Of a stretch of 22,160 bases of DNA, positions 14,980-22,160 are shown one piece after another. Numbering within the stretch: position 1 is the first letter of the stretch; the number at the start of each line of letters is the position of its first letter. The notes below the pieces were generated by a model that searched no databases, was not told the origin of the DNA, and saw only the letters and a list, made by a program, of their open reading frames with translations. The stretch is taken from contig JAKBGL010000007.1 of assembly GCA_021833085.1 (NCBI GenBank), positions 1 to 22,160 on the forward strand, given 5' to 3'. This DNA is from Actinomycetes bacterium (lineage in GTDB: Bacteria; Actinomycetota; Acidimicrobiia; Acidimicrobiales; Acidimicrobiaceae). The translations under genes were made by a program, and so were the position numbers.

Positions 14980-17900
14980 TTAAACAAAGACGCTACCGCC
15001 GAAGATCTCCCTTACTGCACCCACAAAGTTCGCTGAACCATCCACCCAAAAAGACTCGTCTAATATAAATGTCTTGTCTTCAATACAAAGCTCTAACGGC
15101 ACTGTTCCTTTATGCTCGAGCACGAGACTCTTGAGTCGCTTCAAAGAGTCAATAGAAGCCTGTAACTTTGACAGCGTTAACCTCTGGACGTTAGGAGGCA
15201 ACTCTTGATTGAGTTCCAAGATGCGGATCTCGATAGCGATTAGCTTGGGTTGATCCTCTCTGAGATCTAGTTTTCCCTTCAACAGATACGCAGTATCCTC
15301 CTCCAAGATCTGGTTATACTCGGCCATCGTTTTAGGGAAAACAAAGACTTCGATCTGGGAGTCGAGATCTTCTAGAACAAAGTTTGCCATAAGCTCACCA
15401 CGTTTGGTATACCTACGAGCAAGTGACGTAGCGATACCGGCAACGGTCACCATCTCTTCTTTGCCTTTAGCATCACCTAGCTCTTTCAAAGACGCTATGG
15501 TCGTCGATGCACTTCGTTTGAGCACCTCCTCGTATCCTTTGAGAGGGTGGTTGGAGACGTATAGACCTAACATCTCCTTTTCGAAGGTAAGTAGCTCTTT
15601 TTGATCCCACTCTTCGTCTGGGACATCTAGCTCGAGAGTTAGCATTGTGTTCTTGTCCTCGTCGATAGGGTCAAATAGAGAAAACACACCTTTTGCCGCT
15701 TGCTTCTTCGCATCCAACGCCTTAGAGACTGCGTACTCATGAATGTTCAACAACCCCTTGCGGCTGTGACCTAATGAGTCGAAGGCTCCAGACTTTATGA
15801 GTGACTCGATCGCTCTCTTATTCAGTACCACAGGATCTGAACGCATAACAAAGTCGCCAAAGGACAGATATGGACCGTTGTTCATACGTTCGGTTACGAT
15901 CAAAGAGACCAGCGCCTGGCCCACGTTTCTCACCGCGGCGAGACCAAAGGAGATGGCTAGATCTCCGTTTGAGGACTTAATAACTGTAAAGTCAGCCATC
16001 GAGGCGTTGATATCTGGTACATGAACCTCAACACCTTGGGAAGCTGCCTCATTCAAATAGACAGCAGTCTTTTCCTTGTCATCTTTGACAGACGTCAGCA
16101 ACGCAGCAAGGTACTGCACCGTATAGTTTGCCTTGAGCCATGCCGTCTGATAGGTTACAAGACCATATCCATACGAGTGGCTTTTGTTAAACGCATAGTC
16201 CGCAAAAGGTTCGATGATATCAAAGAGTTTGGTGCCTATCTCCTTGCCATAACCCGTCTCTACACATCCGTTGACAAACTTCTCTCGCTCAGCGGCGATC
16301 ATCGCCCTAATCTTTTTCCCACATGCTTTTCTCAGATTGTCGGCCTCTTCGAGAGTGTAACCAGCGAAGCGCTGGGCGACTCGCATTACCGACTCTTGGT
16401 AGATCATAAGGCCGTAAGTATCACCCAGTATTGGTGCAAGGTCTGGGTGAATGTAATCGATCTCTTTGCGGGCGTTCTTCCGATCGGCATAGTCGTTGTG
16501 CATGTTTGCAGCCATCGGTCCGGGGCGATACAGCGCAATAAGAGCAGCCACGTCTCCGAACTCAGTAGGAGCCAAAGATCTGACCAACGTGCGCATTGCA
16601 CCACCTTCTAGCTGAAATACGCCGATAGTGTCAGCCCGTTGCAACATCTCAAAGGTCTTTGGATCGTCAAGTGGAATATGGTCGAGATCCGGTCGATCAC
16701 CTGTCGATGACTCGATAACATCAAGAGCTCTTTCGATAACCGATAGCGTACGAAGGCCCAAGAAATCCATCTTCAATAGGCCAAGCTCTTCAACGCCGTG
16801 CATCTCGTACTGCGTAACCACTGGGGACGTATCTGGATCCACTCCTGGATCCGGTTTTCTCTGGATCGGTAGGTACTCTGTAAGTGGTTCGTTGGTAATA
16901 ACCACAGCGGCCGCGTGTATCCCGTCTTGGCGTCTAAGTCCTTCAAGACCTTTAGCGACGTCAACAACCTTGGCTACCTCTGGGTCGGACTCCACCATCT
17001 CACGCAGCTCCGCGGCCATCTTAAAGCCGTCTTCGTAACCCTCCTGCAACTCCAAACAGGCCGATATAGGAGTATCGCGCCCAAGGATCAATGGAGGTAT
17101 AGCCTTTGCGATCTTGTCTCCAATGCTATAGGGAAGAGCTAGTACCCTCGCAGCGTCTCGAACTGCTGCCCGAGCTTTGATCGTAGAAAAGGTAACTATC
17201 TGAGCGACATGATCTTGTCCGTATCGCTCCGATGCGTAGCGGATCATATCAGAACGGTAACGCTCGTCAAAGTCCATATCGATATCTGGCATCTGTTTTC
17301 GACCCGGGTTCAAGAACCTCTCAAAGATCAGGTCATATTTGATCGGGTCGAGGTCAACGATCCCTAGGCAGTACGCTACGCAGCACCCTGCCGCGGAGCC
17401 TCGACCTGGACCAACTCGTATCCCGTGGGAACTTGCAAACGAGATGAGGTCACCAACGACTAGGAAGTACGCTGAGAATCCCATATCGCCAATGACGGAC
17501 AGCTCATAGTCGATTCTCTCAAGAACCTCCTGCGAAATAGGTGTCCCGTATCGCCTCTTCGCCCCTTCCATGGTTAGATGGCGCAAAAACTTGCTTGACG
17601 ACTCCTCGTAGCTATCCGACTGGAACTGAATCGGGACCTCGAACTCTGGAAGTTTTGGATGTCCGAACTCGATCTCAACGTTACAACGCTCTGCAATAGC
17701 TAATGTATTATCGCAGGCTTCTGGAACCTCGTCAAAGAGTTCCCGCATCTCTAAAGCAGACTTTAGGTAGTGCTCTTCCCCTTCAAATCTAAATCGCTTC
17801 TCATCTGAGAGTCGCGCGCCGGTCTGTACGCACAACAAGGCGTCATGCACCACAGCATCTTCACGATGGGTGTAGTGGGAGTCGTTCGTTGCAACCAGGG

Positions 17901-18543
17901 GCGCACCGATAGATCGGGCGATCTCAATTAACTGAGGATTGGTTCTCCGTTGCTCTTTGATGCCATGATCTTGAAGTTCTACGAAGAGACTTTCTCGTCC
18001 AAATATATCCTGCAGTCTTCCTGCGATCTTGCGTGCCCCTTCGAAGTCATCACGGAGGAGGGACTGGAGCACCAACCCACCCAGACAACCCGTAGTCGCA
18101 ATAAGCCCCTCATGGTATCTCTCCAAAAGCTCCCAGTCGATCCGAGGCTTGTAGTAGTATCCCTCTAGATATGCCAAAGACGCTAGCTGGATAAGGTTTT
18201 TATATCCCTTGGTGTTCTCTGCCAGCAGTATGAGGTGGTAGTAAAGCTTCTCGCCACCGTCACCCTCACCGCCACCGTCATCGATACGACCCCGTCGAGT
18301 AGGGCGTTCGTTTCTATGTTCGCCCGCCATGTATGCCTCGATCCCAATAATCGGATTGATGCCAGCTGAGCGGGCGGACTTATAGAAATCCAGTACTCCA
18401 TACATGTTGCCGTGATCGGTAATAGCGACCGCTGGTTGTCCGTCCTCGCTCACCGCTTTCATTAGATCTTTTACTCTTGCGGCACCGTCCAACATAGAGT
18501 ACTCAGTATGAGTATGAAGATGAACGAACGAACTGCTACCCAT
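14980..18543 (-). CDS. dnaE: DNA polymerase III alpha subunit (replicative polymerase)
   Basis: A 1187-residue C-family polymerase, normal length for DnaE. The N-terminal PHP domain is complete, with HLHTHTEYSMLDG, ITDHGNMYG, GIEAYM, the His of YYHLILLA, TTGCLGG and TNDSHY providing the metal ligands, so a PHP proofreading exonuclease as described for mycobacterial DnaE1 is plausible. Polymerase active-site residues are in PDIDMDFDERYR (~415) and KMDFLGLRT (~592). A helix-hairpin-helix region and an OB domain (about 1030-1070, VTVAGIATSLARRYTKRGEL) follow. ATG with GGAG seven bases upstream. Divergent from the alcohol dehydrogenase gene; a DnaA-box consensus lies 55 bases upstream of the start. 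Confidence 0.97.
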   Translation of the reverse strand: MGSSSFVHLHTHTEYSMLDGAARVKDLMKAVSEDGQPAVAITDHGNMYGVLDFYKSARSAGINPIIGIEAYMAGEHRNERPTRRGRIDDGGGEGDGGEKLYYHLILLAENTKGYKNLIQLASLAYLEGYYYKPRIDWELLERYHEGLIATTGCLGGLVLQSLLRDDFEGARKIAGRLQDIFGRESLFVELQDHGIKEQRRTNPQLIEIARSIGAPLVATNDSHYTHREDAVVHDALLCVQTGARLSDEKRFRFEGEEHYLKSALEMRELFDEVPEACDNTLAIAERCNVEIEFGHPKLPEFEVPIQFQSDSYEESSSKFLRHLTMEGAKRRYGTPISQEVLERIDYELSVIGDMGFSAYFLVVGDLISFASSHGIRVGPGRGSAAGCCVAYCLGIVDLDPIKYDLIFERFLNPGRKQMPDIDMDFDERYRSDMIRYASERYGQDHVAQIVTFSTIKARAAVRDAARVLALPYSIGDKIAKAIPPLILGRDTPISACLELQEGYEDGFKMAAELREMVESDPEVAKVVDVAKGLEGLRRQDGIHAAAVVITNEPLTEYLPIQRKPDPGVDPDTSPVVTQYEMHGVEELGLLKMDFLGLRTLSVIERALDVIESSTGDRPDLDHIPLDDPKTFEMLQRADTIGVFQLEGGAMRTLVRSLAPTEFGDVAALIALYRPGPMAANMHNDYADRKNARKEIDYIHPDLAPILGDTYGLMIYQESVMRVAQRFAGYTLEEADNLRKACGKKIRAMIAAEREKFVNGCVETGYGKEIGTKLFDIIEPFADYAFNKSHSYGYGLVTYQTAWLKANYTVQYLAALLTSVKDDKEKTAVYLNEAASQGVEVHVPDINASMADFTVIKSSNGDLAISFGLAAVRNVGQALVSLIVTERMNNGPYLSFGDFVMRSDPVVLNKRAIESLIKSGAFDSLGHSRKGLLNIHEYAVSKALDAKKQAAKGVFSLFDPIDEDKNTMLTLELDVPDEEWDQKELLTFEKEMLGLYVSNHPLKGYEEVLKRSASTTIASLKELGDAKGKEEMVTVAGIATSLARRYTKRGELMANFVLEDLDSQIEVFVFPKTMAEYNQILEEDTAYLLKGKLDLREDQPKLIAIEIRILELNQELPPNVQRLTLSKLQASIDSLKRLKSLVLEHKGTVPLELCIEDKTFILDESFWVDGSANFVGAVREIFGGSVFV

Positions 18544-18597
18544 ATTATCGCTCCATCACAGATAAAACTCGTTACTCCACACTAAGACATAGAGGGT

Positions 18598-18606
18598 TTA
18601 TCCACA
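18598..18606. promoter_or_regulatory. DnaA-box consensus upstream of dnaE
   Basis: TTATCCACA, an exact match to the consensus DnaA box TTATNCACA, in the region between divergent dnaE and the alcohol dehydrogenase gene. Only one box is evident, so this is not an origin. It may allow DnaA to influence dnaE transcription, or be chance. Confidence 0.4.
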
Positions 18607-18693
18607 TAAAGAAATAACATCAAATCTGTATTACTTCTAAGGAGAGATACACTCAGGGATCACTTTTTAACGGCACTTTACCTCACTCTTGTC

Positions 18694-18722
18694 TTGACTT
18701 TGCGATAGCATCGCAAGTAGCA
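18694..18722 (+). promoter_or_regulatory. Candidate promoter with embedded palindrome before the alcohol dehydrogenase
   Basis: TTGACT at 18694-18699 is a good -35. It is followed by exactly 17 bases that form a perfect palindrome TTGCGAT-AGC-ATCGCAA (18700-18716), then a poor -10 (GTAGCA). A repressor dimer bound here would occlude the promoter. The palindrome has the size and symmetry of a TetR-type operator, but no such regulator lies beside it. Confidence 0.5.
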
Positions 18723-18751
18723 CGCTAAAGCGGCGAAATTGGAGGGGAACT

Positions 18752-19861
18752 ATGAAGACTCAAGCGGCTGTACTATGGGAGACTGGGGGGACGTGGAGCG
18801 TAGAAGATGTCGAGCTAGACGACCCAAAGGACAAAGAGGTCCGGGTCAAGCTCACCTCCTCAGGTCTTTGCCACTCTGACGAACACCTGGTGACAGGAGA
18901 TCTGCCGGCTCCGCTCCCAATCGTTGGCGGACACGAAGGTGCTGGAATAGTTGAGGCCATAGGGAGCGCAGTAACGGGAATACAAGAAGGCGACCATGTT
19001 GTTTTGGGATTCATCCCATCTTGTGGAAAGTGTGAAGCCTGCTCGCAAGGCTATCAAAACCTCTGCGAGATGGGAGCGTACATTTTGTCTGGAGAAGAGC
19101 TAGCAGGCGGGCAAAGAGTACATACAAAAGGTGCCGACATCGGTACGATGTGCTGCCTTGGAACCTTCGCTCCTTATGTGATAGTTCATGAGGACTCAGT
19201 AATAAAAATCGACGACAACATCCCACTAGATAAAGCCTCCTTAGTTGGCTGTGGAGTAACGACTGGTGTAGGATCCGCTATATACGCTGGGAGAGTACGA
19301 GCTGGCGACACAGTGGTAGTCATTGGCTGCGGTGGAATCGGTTCGAACGCGATTCAGGGAGCCAAAATTGCCGGTGCTACTCAAATAATCGCTGTAGATC
19401 CGGTTCAGTTCAAACTGGATCAAGCGAAAATATTCGGAGCGACTCACTTCGCTTTTTCAATCGAAGAGGTCCAAGCGATGATCGGCGACCTCACACGAGG
19501 ACGTAAGGCTAACGTAGCGATCATCACCACTGGAATAGGAACTGGAGATCTAGTCGCCCCTACGATGGGGCTTGTAGGTAAGAACGGCACCGTGGTAGTA
19601 ACAGCGATAGCACCGTGGACTCAAAATGACGTCTCACTGTCGCTCTTAGATATGACCCTATACCAAAAACAACTCAAAGGATCCTTATTTGGATCCGCTA
19701 ATCCACGTGCAGACATTCCAAAACTTCTCTCGTGGTACATGTCGGGTGCATTAAAGCTAGATGAGCTGGTTACCACGACCTATAAACTCGCAGACATAGA
19801 ACAAGGTTACGCAGATATGCGAAGCGGAAAGAACATAAGAGGGATGATCTTATTTGACTAG
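18752..19861 (+). CDS. NDMA-dependent (mycofactocin-linked) alcohol dehydrogenase
   Basis: A 369-residue zinc-dependent medium-chain alcohol dehydrogenase. Catalytic zinc ligands are Cys40 (GLCHSDEH), His61-Glu62 (GGHEGAG) and Cys167; the structural zinc site is CGKCEACSQGYQNLC (Cys91, 94, 97, 105). The Rossmann motif is GCGGIG at 192-197 with an acidic residue (Asp216) for NAD. The sequence resembles the actinobacterial NDMA-dependent group, whose NAD is tightly bound and recycled through mycofactocin. The next gene is the mycofactocin glycosyltransferase, which supports this over a glutathione- or mycothiol-type dehydrogenase. GGAGG six bases before the ATG fixes the start. It oxidises an alcohol that cannot be identified from sequence. 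Confidence 0.88.
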   Translation: MKTQAAVLWETGGTWSVEDVELDDPKDKEVRVKLTSSGLCHSDEHLVTGDLPAPLPIVGGHEGAGIVEAIGSAVTGIQEGDHVVLGFIPSCGKCEACSQGYQNLCEMGAYILSGEELAGGQRVHTKGADIGTMCCLGTFAPYVIVHEDSVIKIDDNIPLDKASLVGCGVTTGVGSAIYAGRVRAGDTVVVIGCGGIGSNAIQGAKIAGATQIIAVDPVQFKLDQAKIFGATHFAFSIEEVQAMIGDLTRGRKANVAIITTGIGTGDLVAPTMGLVGKNGTVVVTAIAPWTQNDVSLSLLDMTLYQKQLKGSLFGSANPRADIPKLLSWYMSGALKLDELVTTTYKLADIEQGYADMRSGKNIRGMILFD

Positions 19862-19886
19862 ACACTTACATACGCACCGATAGCCG

Positions 19887-21218
19887 TTGCCAGTCAGAGT
19901 CGAGACTCATTCGAAGGTTCGCTTCTTAAAGTGCAAAGAATCGAATCCTAAAGCGGTACGATCTTACCCCTTAGCTGTAGTTAACTTCCTTCCGAGAGAT
20001 TACAGTAGAGTGTTAGATGAACGCGGCCTTACCCACAACGAGCTGCTCCTTCTAGAACAACGACTACTAGAACTAAAACTCGCAGAGTCCACTAAGGCTC
20101 CAGATATCGGTTACGTCATACCCGTCAAAAACCCCGAACCATCCATCTTCGCTAAGGCTCTGATGTCGATCAAAAATATAGATCCAAGTGCACCCATCGT
20201 TGTAGTTGACGACGGTTCAGAGAGTCCGGAGATCGTTACAACCGTCGCAAAAAGCTACGGTGCAGACGTCCTTCGCCTTGCAGGTTCACACGGACCTGGG
20301 TTTGCCAGAAATCTTGGTGCTCGCCACCTCACAAATGAGCTCTTAGCCTTCATCGACTGCGACGTTGAGTTAGATTCATCTGGGCTACATAATCTTGCCA
20401 CTCTCTTTGAACTGAAAAAGGTCGTCGCTTGTGCCCCAAGAGTCCTTTCCGCCAAGATGAAGGTAGGAAATCCAGCTAGCAATACATCTTTCGAGCTGGA
20501 CATGGGAGACAGCTTTGGCATAGTCGGGCCATCGCAGTTGCCATACCTACCAAGCGCCGTGCTGTTAGTTAGGAGAGACGCTTTCAACGTCGTATCGGGA
20601 TTTGATCCTACACTCCTTGCCGGAGAAGATGTCGATTTGACTAACAGACTAAGCAATCAAGGATTCGTAATCTACGCTCCCGCCGTGCGTGCCTTCCACG
20701 TAGACCCACAGAGGCATCGGAAAAGTCTAATGAAGTCCGTCAAATATGGGCTGAGTTATAGAGACCTACGGAAACTCCACCCTGATAGGTTCTCAATTTT
20801 GCCATCAAAACCCAAAGACCGAGCTTGGTTTATCTTGAGCAATCTCGTACTAGGCCCGACCTTAGCGTCTCTGCTTCTCACCTTGACTCGAGCCACAACT
20901 GTTGTACGGACTCTCCGACGCAGTGACCGCGAGCTAAGCACCGATGATATACGAGTTATACTACTTATCTCGTTAAGTCAGAGCGCAACAGAACTCTCAG
21001 AGCTGTGGTTACGAACCCTCTTGTTTCCGCTAACGCTTCTATCTGCGAAGTCAAGGCGACTAAGACGGTTTCTAGTTACGATGATAGTAGTCAGAGGCGT
21101 GCTGAAGCCAAGAAAGCCCCAAGAGTCCTTGGGGTATCGACTCGCAAGTGACATGGGTTACTCGCTAGGCGTAGTAACGGCTATTCTTTTAGAACTAGCC
21201 AACTACGTATCTTCATGA
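19887..21218 (+). CDS. mftF: Mycofactocin system glycosyltransferase MftF
   Basis: A 443-residue GT2-type glycosyltransferase, membrane-associated. The N-terminal ~70 residues (PVRVETHSKVRFLK onward) match the extra N-terminal region of MftF. The GT-A core shows VIPVKN (77), IVVVDDGSE (~104), GPGFARNLGARH, FIDCDVEL (155-162) and GEDVDLTNRL (246-255). A hydrophobic segment lies at about 313-335, with further weak hydrophobic stretches to the C-terminus. MftF adds beta-1,4-linked glucose units to mycofactocin. The start is a TTG with no Shine-Dalgarno, chosen because the family N-terminus begins there; only 25 bases separate it from the alcohol dehydrogenase stop. No mftA-E genes are in the window. 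Confidence 0.85.
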   Translation: MPVRVETHSKVRFLKCKESNPKAVRSYPLAVVNFLPRDYSRVLDERGLTHNELLLLEQRLLELKLAESTKAPDIGYVIPVKNPEPSIFAKALMSIKNIDPSAPIVVVDDGSESPEIVTTVAKSYGADVLRLAGSHGPGFARNLGARHLTNELLAFIDCDVELDSSGLHNLATLFELKKVVACAPRVLSAKMKVGNPASNTSFELDMGDSFGIVGPSQLPYLPSAVLLVRRDAFNVVSGFDPTLLAGEDVDLTNRLSNQGFVIYAPAVRAFHVDPQRHRKSLMKSVKYGLSYRDLRKLHPDRFSILPSKPKDRAWFILSNLVLGPTLASLLLTLTRATTVVRTLRRSDRELSTDDIRVILLISLSQSATELSELWLRTLLFPLTLLSAKSRRLRRFLVTMIVVRGVLKPRKPQESLGYRLASDMGYSLGVVTAILLELANYVSS

Positions 21219-21261
21219 TATCTTCGTGAAATAGACAGTACAGGGCTAAATAGGAGTCAAT

Positions 21262-21282
21262 ATGCGAGGAGGCAGCGATTAA
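21262..21282 (+). other. Six-codon ORF with good ribosome binding site before the acetyltransferase
   Basis: ATG-CGA-GGA-GGC-AGC-GAT-TAA, preceded by TAGGAG five bases upstream. It encodes MRGGSD and stops just where the acetyltransferase frame is open. Skipping one T of GATTAAG joins it to that frame. It may be the gene's original start separated by a one-base insertion, a leader peptide, or chance. Confidence 0.4.
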
Positions 21283-21304
21283 GAGACAGCAAGACTATAA
21301 CTCT

Positions 21305-21871
21305 TTGGAAGAAGATCCCTACGCTCTAAGTACTCGAAAGGTATACCTTAGACAGCTATCTGAGCGCGATGCTTCGAGAATGCTAGAGATTAGAACATCC
21401 AACAAGAGTTACTTTAAACCGTGGGATCCACCCCTGCCTGATCGCTACTTTACGCTAGAGGGCCAGATCGAGATGATACAAGAGTTACGACACGCCCGTT
21501 CTCAAGGATCAGCTGTTGGATTTGGAGTTTTCTTGCAAAACTCTCATACCCTTGTCGGACGAGTTGCACTAAGGAATATACAAAGAGGTGCCGCTCAAAC
21601 GTGTACCATTGGATACTTTATCGATCAGAACTACGCAAACCAGGGATATACAACCGATGCCGCTGGACTGTTGGTAAGGTTCGCCTTTGACGAACTCAAG
21701 TTGCATCGCGTCGAAGCAGCTATAATGCCCAAAAACGCCGCCTCCATTAGAGTAGTCGAGAAGTTAAGGTTTCGCAGGGAGGGTCTGGCGAGGTGGCTTC
21801 TATTCATCGACAATGCTTGGAGGGACCATTATATATATGCCATAACCAAGCCTCGAGAGATATCTGACTGA
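21305..21871 (+). CDS. GNAT acetyltransferase, RimJ/RimL (ribosomal-protein-alanine) type
   Basis: A 188-residue GNAT protein: VYLRQLSERDASRMLEIR and YFKPWDPPLPDRYFTLEG at the N-terminus, then GRVALRNIQRGAAQTCTIGYFID, YANQGYTTDAAGLLVRFAFDEL (acetyl-CoA loop variant) and HRVEAAIMPKNAASIRVVEKL, as in RimJ-like enzymes that acetylate protein N-termini using acetyl-CoA. The start is unsettled. The TTG at 21305 has no ribosome binding site; the frame is open upstream to 21254. An ATT at 21278 has AGGAGG five bases before it, and an ATG at 21262 with its own GGAG is one base out of frame. It follows mftF by under 100 bases and might be cotranscribed, without known mycofactocin role. Confidence 0.8.
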   Translation: MEEDPYALSTRKVYLRQLSERDASRMLEIRTSNKSYFKPWDPPLPDRYFTLEGQIEMIQELRHARSQGSAVGFGVFLQNSHTLVGRVALRNIQRGAAQTCTIGYFIDQNYANQGYTTDAAGLLVRFAFDELKLHRVEAAIMPKNAASIRVVEKLRFRREGLARWLLFIDNAWRDHYIYAITKPREISD

Positions 21872-22160
21872 ACTACGAATCTGTAGGCCCATTACTGATC
21901 AGCCCAAACGTCGCTACGGTTAAGCCAACTCTATCAAATAAAACATCGGCTACGCGTTCGCATCCGAAGGTTTGGTGGCCTTGCCATCTAAGTAAGCGTT
22001 GCGACTCATGGTACGGCCTTGTGATTGGCGCACGAAAACACTGCTTTTTAGGCGTGTTCGTCAATGAACTCCGAATGGAAACACTTGACCAATCTGGCCC
22101 CACCACGATTGACTGAATTGGCCCCACTCTCAACACCACGGTTCATAGGCTTGAAGCATG
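21872..22160. other. Gene-free right edge
   Basis: About 290 bases after the acetyltransferase without a supported gene. A minus-strand open frame runs through most of it but also through the two repeats near 22085-22127, and shows no family character. The part from about 22085 looks like the end of an insertion sequence that continues beyond the window; the rest shows nothing I can name. Confidence 0.35.
22085..22127. repeat. Two tandem repeats resembling IS21-type terminal repeats
   Basis: TTGACCAATCTGGCCCCAC (22085-22103) and TTGACTGAATTGGCCCCAC (22109-22127), 15 of 19 positions alike, at a 24-base period. Multiple GGCCCC-containing end repeats are typical of IS21-family and some related elements in actinobacteria. 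The transposase would be outside the window, so the family is a guess. Confidence 0.4.

Noticed and set aside
16021..16611. 196-residue plus-strand open frame
   Set aside because: Lies wholly antisense inside dnaE, whose coding is unambiguous; shadow frame.
21873..22139. 88-residue minus-strand open frame
   Set aside because: Translates straight through both GGCCCC repeats, has no ribosome binding site and no family character.

Overview
The window reads as a chromosomal segment of an actinobacterium with moderate GC content. The pointers are a DUF1707 membrane protein, a pairing of an NDMA-dependent alcohol dehydrogenase with a mycofactocin-type glycosyltransferase (MftF), frequent TTG/GTG starts, and several genes that look leaderless (a TATAGT- or TATATT-like -10 box six or seven bases before the start). 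Acidimicrobiia is my best guess for the class, but this is inference. No phage, plasmid, CRISPR or rRNA/tRNA genes were found. The only mobile-element signal is a pair of IS-end-like repeats at the extreme right edge.

Layout. (1) 65-2830: an NCS1 purine/cytosine-type permease with a cysteine-rich tail, divergent from a GntR/HutC regulator. (2) 3192-6095: a DUF255 thioredoxin-like protein overlapping by 4 bases an unrecognised gene, whose frame breaks at a T6 run and appears to continue in the +1 frame. (3) 6531-7115: a CMD/AhpD-like protein, convergent with (4) a minus-strand set of three small membrane proteins (DUF1707 protein, an easily missed 40-residue ORF, a 66-residue protein). (5) 8211-8717: a short TetR regulator, convergent with (6) a minus-strand oxyanion (molybdate/tungstate-type) uptake operon, 12611 down to 8795: XRE-HTH/PBP-like regulator, lipoprotein binding protein, and a permease-ATPase-TOBE fusion. 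A long inverted repeat sits over the regulator's promoter. (7) An amidase-signature enzyme, an unrecognised 225-residue protein and DnaE, all on the minus strand. (8) 18752-21871, plus strand: NDMA-dependent alcohol dehydrogenase, MftF and a RimJ-like acetyltransferase.

How they work together. The oxyanion operon looks self-contained: import plus a one-component regulator that probably senses the imported ion. The alcohol dehydrogenase and MftF belong to the mycofactocin redox-cofactor system, whose peptide precursor and maturases are not in this window. DnaE is the replicative polymerase, and a perfect DnaA-box consensus lies in its upstream region.

Main points for a second look: two apparent one-base frame breaks (T6 run at 5871-5876; start of the acetyltransferase at 21262-21282), the inverted repeat at 12631-12681, the ModB-ModC fusion, the permease Cys-tail, the hidden 40-residue membrane ORF, and a palindrome exactly filling the spacer of the candidate alcohol dehydrogenase promoter.
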